From Paraburkholderia tagetis (GTDB lineage Bacteria > Pseudomonadota > Gammaproteobacteria > Burkholderiales > Burkholderiaceae): a DNA stretch of 64,000 bases. This document shows positions 60,688-64,000 of this stretch, piece by piece. Below the pieces are notes generated by a model. That model had not been told where the DNA came from. It worked only from the letters and a program-made list of their open reading frames with translations, and searched no databases. The first letter of the stretch is position 1. Each line of letters begins with the position of its first letter. The DNA is taken from the NCBI RefSeq assembly GCF_022213065.1, contig NZ_JAKLJA010000035.1, positions 1-64,000 on the forward strand. Direction: 5' to 3'. The position numbers and the translations under genes are program-made.

Positions 60688-63141
60688 TTATCCGCGCAAC
60701 CGGGCGCCAAACACTCGAGCCAGGCGATCCACCAGGGACTTGATGGCCGCATCGACCGTTTCGTCCTGAAGGGTTCCGCCAGTATCTTGCAGGGTCACCC
60801 GGAAGGCAAGGCTTTTCTCGTCCGCGCCAAGTCCGGAAGTATTTGATTTTGCACGAAATTCATCGAACAACGCAACCCTCTGGACAATCTTGCAGGGCTC
60901 GTCCTGCATGCCCTTCTGGAGCTCGTCGAGCAGCGCCTGCACCTCGATCTTTTGATCGACGACAAGCGCGATGTCGCGTCGAACCGGCGGAAATTTCGAG
61001 ACTTCCGACGGTGCGGGCAGCTCGCGCGCCATCAGCGCATCGGCTTGCACTTCGAAAAGCATCGGCGCATGAGGCAAGTCATACTTCTGCATCCAGCGCG
61101 GATGCAGCTCGCCGATCCAGCCCACGGCGCGGCCATCGACTTCGATGCGCGCGCTACGACCCGGATGCAGCGCCGGGTGTTCTGCCTTCACGAAACGCGG
61201 CGCCTTTGCCGCACCCAGCGACGCAAACAACGCTTCGAGATCGCCCTTCGCGTCGAAGTAGTCGACGCCGCGCGTGGCTGCGCCCCACTGCTCCTCGAGC
61301 GCGGGACCGTAGGCAAGCGCGCCGATCATCTTCGGCTGTGCGAAACCTTCCACCGCCATCTCGCCGGCCTTGATCGACGGATCGTTCAGGAACACGCGGC
61401 CCGCCTCGAACACACGCACGCGGTCCGCGCGGCGGTTGAGGTTATGGCGCAACACGTTGATGAGGCTGCCGAAGAGCGTCGTGCGCATGACCGAAAGCTG
61501 GCTCGCGATCGGGTTCAGCAGCTTCACGGGATTCGCATTGCCGGCGAAATCCTGTTCCCACTCGGCGTCGACGAAGCTGAAGTTGATCGTCTCGGCGTAA
61601 TCGCGCGCGGCCAGCGCGTGACGAATCGCGTGGATCGAGCGACGCGTCTCGTTCGTTGCGCGCATCTCGCTGCGTGCAACGGGCGGGTTCGCGGGAATGT
61701 TCTCGAAGCCGTGGATACGCGCGACTTCTTCGATCAGGTCTTCTTCGATCTCGATGTCGAAGCGGTACGGCGGCGGCGTTACGCTGAACGTGTCGCCGTC
61801 TTCGCCAACCTCGCGCGTGAACGTCAGGCCCAGACGCGTGAAGATCTGCGCGATGGCGTCGCCATCGATCTTCACGCCGATGATGCGGTTCGCGCGCGCG
61901 ACGCGCATCTTCACCGGCTCGCGCCCGGGCACGTTCACGGTCTGGTCGTCGACCGGGCCGGCTTCGCCGCCGCAGATATCGAGGATCAGTTGCGTGATGC
62001 GCTCGAGGTGCTCGACGGTCGTCGACCAGTCCACGCCGCGCTCGAAGCGATGGCCCGCATCGGTCGAGAAGTTGTAGCGGCGCGAGCGGCCACGGATGCT
62101 GTCCGGCCACCAGAATGCGGCTTCGAGATAGATGTTCGTGGTGTCGAGCGAGACGGCCGTGCTGTCACCGCCCATGATGCCCGCGAGGCTTTCGATCTCG
62201 CGCTCGTCGGCGATCACGCCCACGGTTTCATCGACTTCGACGGTGTTGCCGTTGAGCAGCTTGAGCGACTCGCCCTTCTTGCCCCAGCGCACGTCCATCG
62301 AACCGTGGATCTTGTCGAGGTCGAACACGTGCGACGGGCGGCCCAGTTCGAGCATCACGTAGTTCGAAATATCGACGAGCGCCGAGATGCTGCGCTGACC
62401 CGAGCGCTCGAGGCGCTCGACCATCCACGCCGGCGTGCTGGCGTGCGCGTTCACGCCGCGAATCACGCGGCCCGAGAAGCGGCCGCACAGGTCCGGCGCC
62501 GAGATCTTCACGGGCAACGTTTCGTTGAGCTTGACTTCGACCTTCGGGTACACCGGCGCCTGCAGCGGCGCGCCAGTGATCGCGGCGGTTTCGCGCGCGA
62601 TGCCGTACACCGAGAGGCAATCGGCCTTGTTCGGCGTGAGCTTGATTTCGAAGATGGTGTCGTCGAGGTTGAGCGCCTCGCGAATGTCCTGGCCGACAGG
62701 CGTATGTTCCGGCAGGATCATGAGACCGCTATGGTCTTCCGAGAGCTTCAGTTCGCGCGCCGAGCACAGCATGCCCTGGCTTTCCACGCCGCGCAGCTTC
62801 GAGAGCTTGATCGCGAAGGGCTTGCCGCCCTCTTCCGCGGGCGGCAGCTCCGCGCCCACGAGCGCCACCGGCACCTTGATGCCGGGCGCCACATTGGGTG
62901 CGCCGCACACGATCTGCAGCGTCGCGCCGGTGCCGGCATCGACCTGCGTGACATTGAGCTTGTCCGCGTCCGGGTGCTTGACGACTTCGAGCACGCGGCC
63001 CACGACGATCTTCGTGGTGAGCGGCGCGGCCGGGCTCAGGCCTTCGACTTCGAGGCCGGCCATGGTGAGCGCGTGGGCCAGTTCATCGGTCGTGAGCTTC
63101 GGATCGACAAAGCTTCTCAGCCAGGATTCGGGGAATAGCAT
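60688..63141 (-). CDS. pheT: Phenylalanyl-tRNA synthetase beta subunit
   Basis: The 817-aa product starts MLFPESWLRSFVDPKLTTDE. In order: the tRNA-binding OB domain (about 39-150; VVGRVLEVVKHPDADKLNVT), the B3/B4 editing domain (about 210-385; GRPSHVFDLDKIHGSMDVRW), the B5 domain, the catalytic-like core, and the C-terminal anticodon-binding FDX-ACB domain (SKFPPVRRDIALVVDQKIEV). With PheS it charges tRNA-Phe and hydrolyses mischarged Tyr. It follows pheS by 128 bp. Confidence 0.96.
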   Translation of the reverse strand: MLFPESWLRSFVDPKLTTDELAHALTMAGLEVEGLSPAAPLTTKIVVGRVLEVVKHPDADKLNVTQVDAGTGATLQIVCGAPNVAPGIKVPVALVGAELPPAEEGGKPFAIKLSKLRGVESQGMLCSARELKLSEDHSGLMILPEHTPVGQDIREALNLDDTIFEIKLTPNKADCLSVYGIARETAAITGAPLQAPVYPKVEVKLNETLPVKISAPDLCGRFSGRVIRGVNAHASTPAWMVERLERSGQRSISALVDISNYVMLELGRPSHVFDLDKIHGSMDVRWGKKGESLKLLNGNTVEVDETVGVIADEREIESLAGIMGGDSTAVSLDTTNIYLEAAFWWPDSIRGRSRRYNFSTDAGHRFERGVDWSTTVEHLERITQLILDICGGEAGPVDDQTVNVPGREPVKMRVARANRIIGVKIDGDAIAQIFTRLGLTFTREVGEDGDTFSVTPPPYRFDIEIEEDLIEEVARIHGFENIPANPPVARSEMRATNETRRSIHAIRHALAARDYAETINFSFVDAEWEQDFAGNANPVKLLNPIASQLSVMRTTLFGSLINVLRHNLNRRADRVRVFEAGRVFLNDPSIKAGEMAVEGFAQPKMIGALAYGPALEEQWGAATRGVDYFDAKGDLEALFASLGAAKAPRFVKAEHPALHPGRSARIEVDGRAVGWIGELHPRWMQKYDLPHAPMLFEVQADALMARELPAPSEVSKFPPVRRDIALVVDQKIEVQALLDELQKGMQDEPCKIVQRVALFDEFRAKSNTSGLGADEKSLAFRVTLQDTGGTLQDETVDAAIKSLVDRLARVFGARLRG

Positions 63142-63172
63142 TTCGTTTTACGTTCCAGACAGATTGAGACCG

Positions 63173-63231
63173 TCGCGAAGCGTCTTCTCGCGCACTGCCT
63201 TAAGGCTTATGGTGCAGCGTGCGCTTCGCGA
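63173..63231. other. Inverted repeat between pheS and pheT
   Basis: Perfect 10-bp arms TCGCGAAGCG (63173-63182) and CGCTTCGCGA (63222-63231) enclose a second, imperfect stem (GCGCACTGC with GCAGcgTGCGC). It fills most of the 128-bp gap. It could be an RNA-processing or attenuation structure in the pheST mRNA. Confidence 0.55.
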
Positions 63232-63269
63232 ACCGCGGATGCCGTGCTTGCCGTACGTGAGCTTCGGGC

Positions 63270-64000
63270 TTAAGCGAACTGGCGCAAGAAGCGCAGGTCG
63301 CCTTCGAAGAACAGACGCAGATCCTGCACGCCATAACGCAGCATCGTGAGGCGTTCGAGGCCGCTGCCGAACGCAAAGCCGATGTAACGCTCCGGGTCGA
63401 GGCCCATGTTGCGGATCACGGTCGGATGCACCTGGCCCGAGCCCGAGATCTCGAGCCACTTGCCGGCGTTCTTGCCCTGCTCGAACATCATGTCGATTTC
63501 GGCGGACGGTTCCGTGAACGGGAAGTACGACGGACGGAAACGCACCTGGATGTCGTCGCGCTCGAAGAACTTCTTCAGGAAGTCCGTATAGACGCCCTTC
63601 AGATCCGCGAAGCTGATGTTCTCTTCGATCCACAGGCCTTCGACCTGGTTGAACATCGGCGAGTGGGTAGCGTCGCTGTCGACGCGATAGGTGCGGCCCG
63701 GCACGATCACCTTGATGGGCGGCGTATGCGTGCGCGCGTAGCGCACCTGCATCGGGCTCGTGTGCGTGCGCAGCAGGAGCTGACGGCCATCGGCGTCCTT
63801 GCCATCCACGTAAAACGTGTCCTGCATCGAACGCGCCGGATGGTTTTCCGGGCTATTGAGCGAGGTGAAGTTGTACCAGTCGGTTTCGATCTCGGGACCG
63901 TCGGCCACGTCGAAGCCAATCGAGCCGAAGATCTGCTCGACGCGCTCCCACGTCTGCATCACCGGATGCAGGCTGCCCGTGCCCGTGCCGCGGCCCGGCA
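63270..64000 (-). CDS. pheS: Phenylalanyl-tRNA synthetase alpha subunit, C-terminal part (cut by window edge)
   Basis: The frame stays open to the window edge (243 codons visible), reading GRGTGTGSLHPVMQTWERVE at the edge side. The class II catalytic core is present: HPARSMQDTFYVD (motif 2 region), the Phe-binding PSYFPFTEPSAEIDMMFEQG, and motif 3 GFAFGSGLERLTMLRYGVQD. The N-terminal coiled coil and start lie outside. It forms the (alpha-beta)2 synthetase with PheT. Confidence 0.96.
   Translation of the reverse strand, partial: PGRGTGTGSLHPVMQTWERVEQIFGSIGFDVADGPEIETDWYNFTSLNSPENHPARSMQDTFYVDGKDADGRQLLLRTHTSPMQVRYARTHTPPIKVIVPGRTYRVDSDATHSPMFNQVEGLWIEENISFADLKGVYTDFLKKFFERDDIQVRFRPSYFPFTEPSAEIDMMFEQGKNAGKWLEISGSGQVHPTVIRNMGLDPERYIGFAFGSGLERLTMLRYGVQDLRLFFEGDLRFLRQFA

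Overview
The window reads as chromosomal DNA of a high-GC beta-proteobacterium of the family Burkholderiaceae, most likely Paraburkholderia or a close relative. This rests on gene content and order (glnA-ntrB-ntrC; pheS-pheT-ihfA-merR-tRNA-Pro; the DUF2844/DUF3443 pair), strong G/C bias at third codon positions, and Ala/Pro-rich linkers inside housekeeping proteins. Nothing looks like a plasmid or prophage. The only mobile DNA is the end of an IS110-family element at the left edge. There is no CRISPR array.

Layout. 1-127: start of an IS110-type transposase running off the left edge. 274-2860: Gcr-type membrane protein and initiator tRNA. 3058-5742: PadR regulator facing a nitronate monooxygenase-like flavoprotein across a perfect 28-bp palindrome, then exonuclease III. 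5827-12970: S9 peptidase and the nitrogen cluster ntrC-ntrB-glnA with a sigma-54 promoter and three NtrC-like enhancer sites. 12971-17743: rhodanese, MoCF/CinA-like protein, EI24 membrane protein, sterol-desaturase-like hydroxylase, YncE-like propeller. 17977-24449: hrpA and argA facing each other with start codons 23 bp apart around a palindromic -10 box, then yggX. 25141-30602: MHS transporter, phosphodiesterase, cupin plus flavin disulfide reductase, a small unknown gene, GST. 30603-32460: gene-poor, with two small secreted or lipoprotein genes. 32496-32866: a tRNA-Leu(UAA) gene split by a 286-nt group I intron. 33171-41572: MFS transporter, entericidin-like peptide, EamA permease, rnk, TPP riboswitch plus thiC, glycine-zipper lipoprotein, L-lactate permease. 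41705-45807: bamC, the DUF2844-DUF3443 pair and an Ala-rich lipoprotein. 45993-50182: VRR-NUC nuclease overlapping a nuclease-helicase fusion. 50210-55804: D-xylose genes (xylB, xylA, xylR) and an aldose epimerase. 55863-59546: 3-hydroxybutyryl-CoA dehydrogenase, PagL-like deacylase, EamA permease, tRNA-Pro(GGG). 59629-64000: MerR regulator, ihfA, pheT and partial pheS.

Genes that work together: GlnA with NtrB/NtrC (nitrogen control); the VRR-NUC protein with the nuclease-helicase (probable DNA crosslink or structure repair); XylA/XylB/XylR with the epimerase (xylose use); PheS/PheT/IHF-alpha/MerR (conserved translation and nucleoid block); TPP riboswitch and ThiC (thiamine).

The strongest leads are: (1) a self-splicing-type group I intron with a core close to the Azoarcus tRNA-Ile intron but sitting at the U34/A35 position of tRNA-Leu(UAA), the site used in cyanobacteria; (2) DUF3443, a lipoprotein carrying, in order, the signature motifs of a bilobed pepsin-like aspartic protease and translationally coupled to secreted DUF2844; (3) a nuclease/nuclease-helicase operon; (4) a single palindromic -10 box that could drive two leaderless divergent transcripts (argA and hrpA); (5) an AphA-type operator between padR and its divergent flavoprotein gene. 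All calls are from reading the sequence; no database search was possible.
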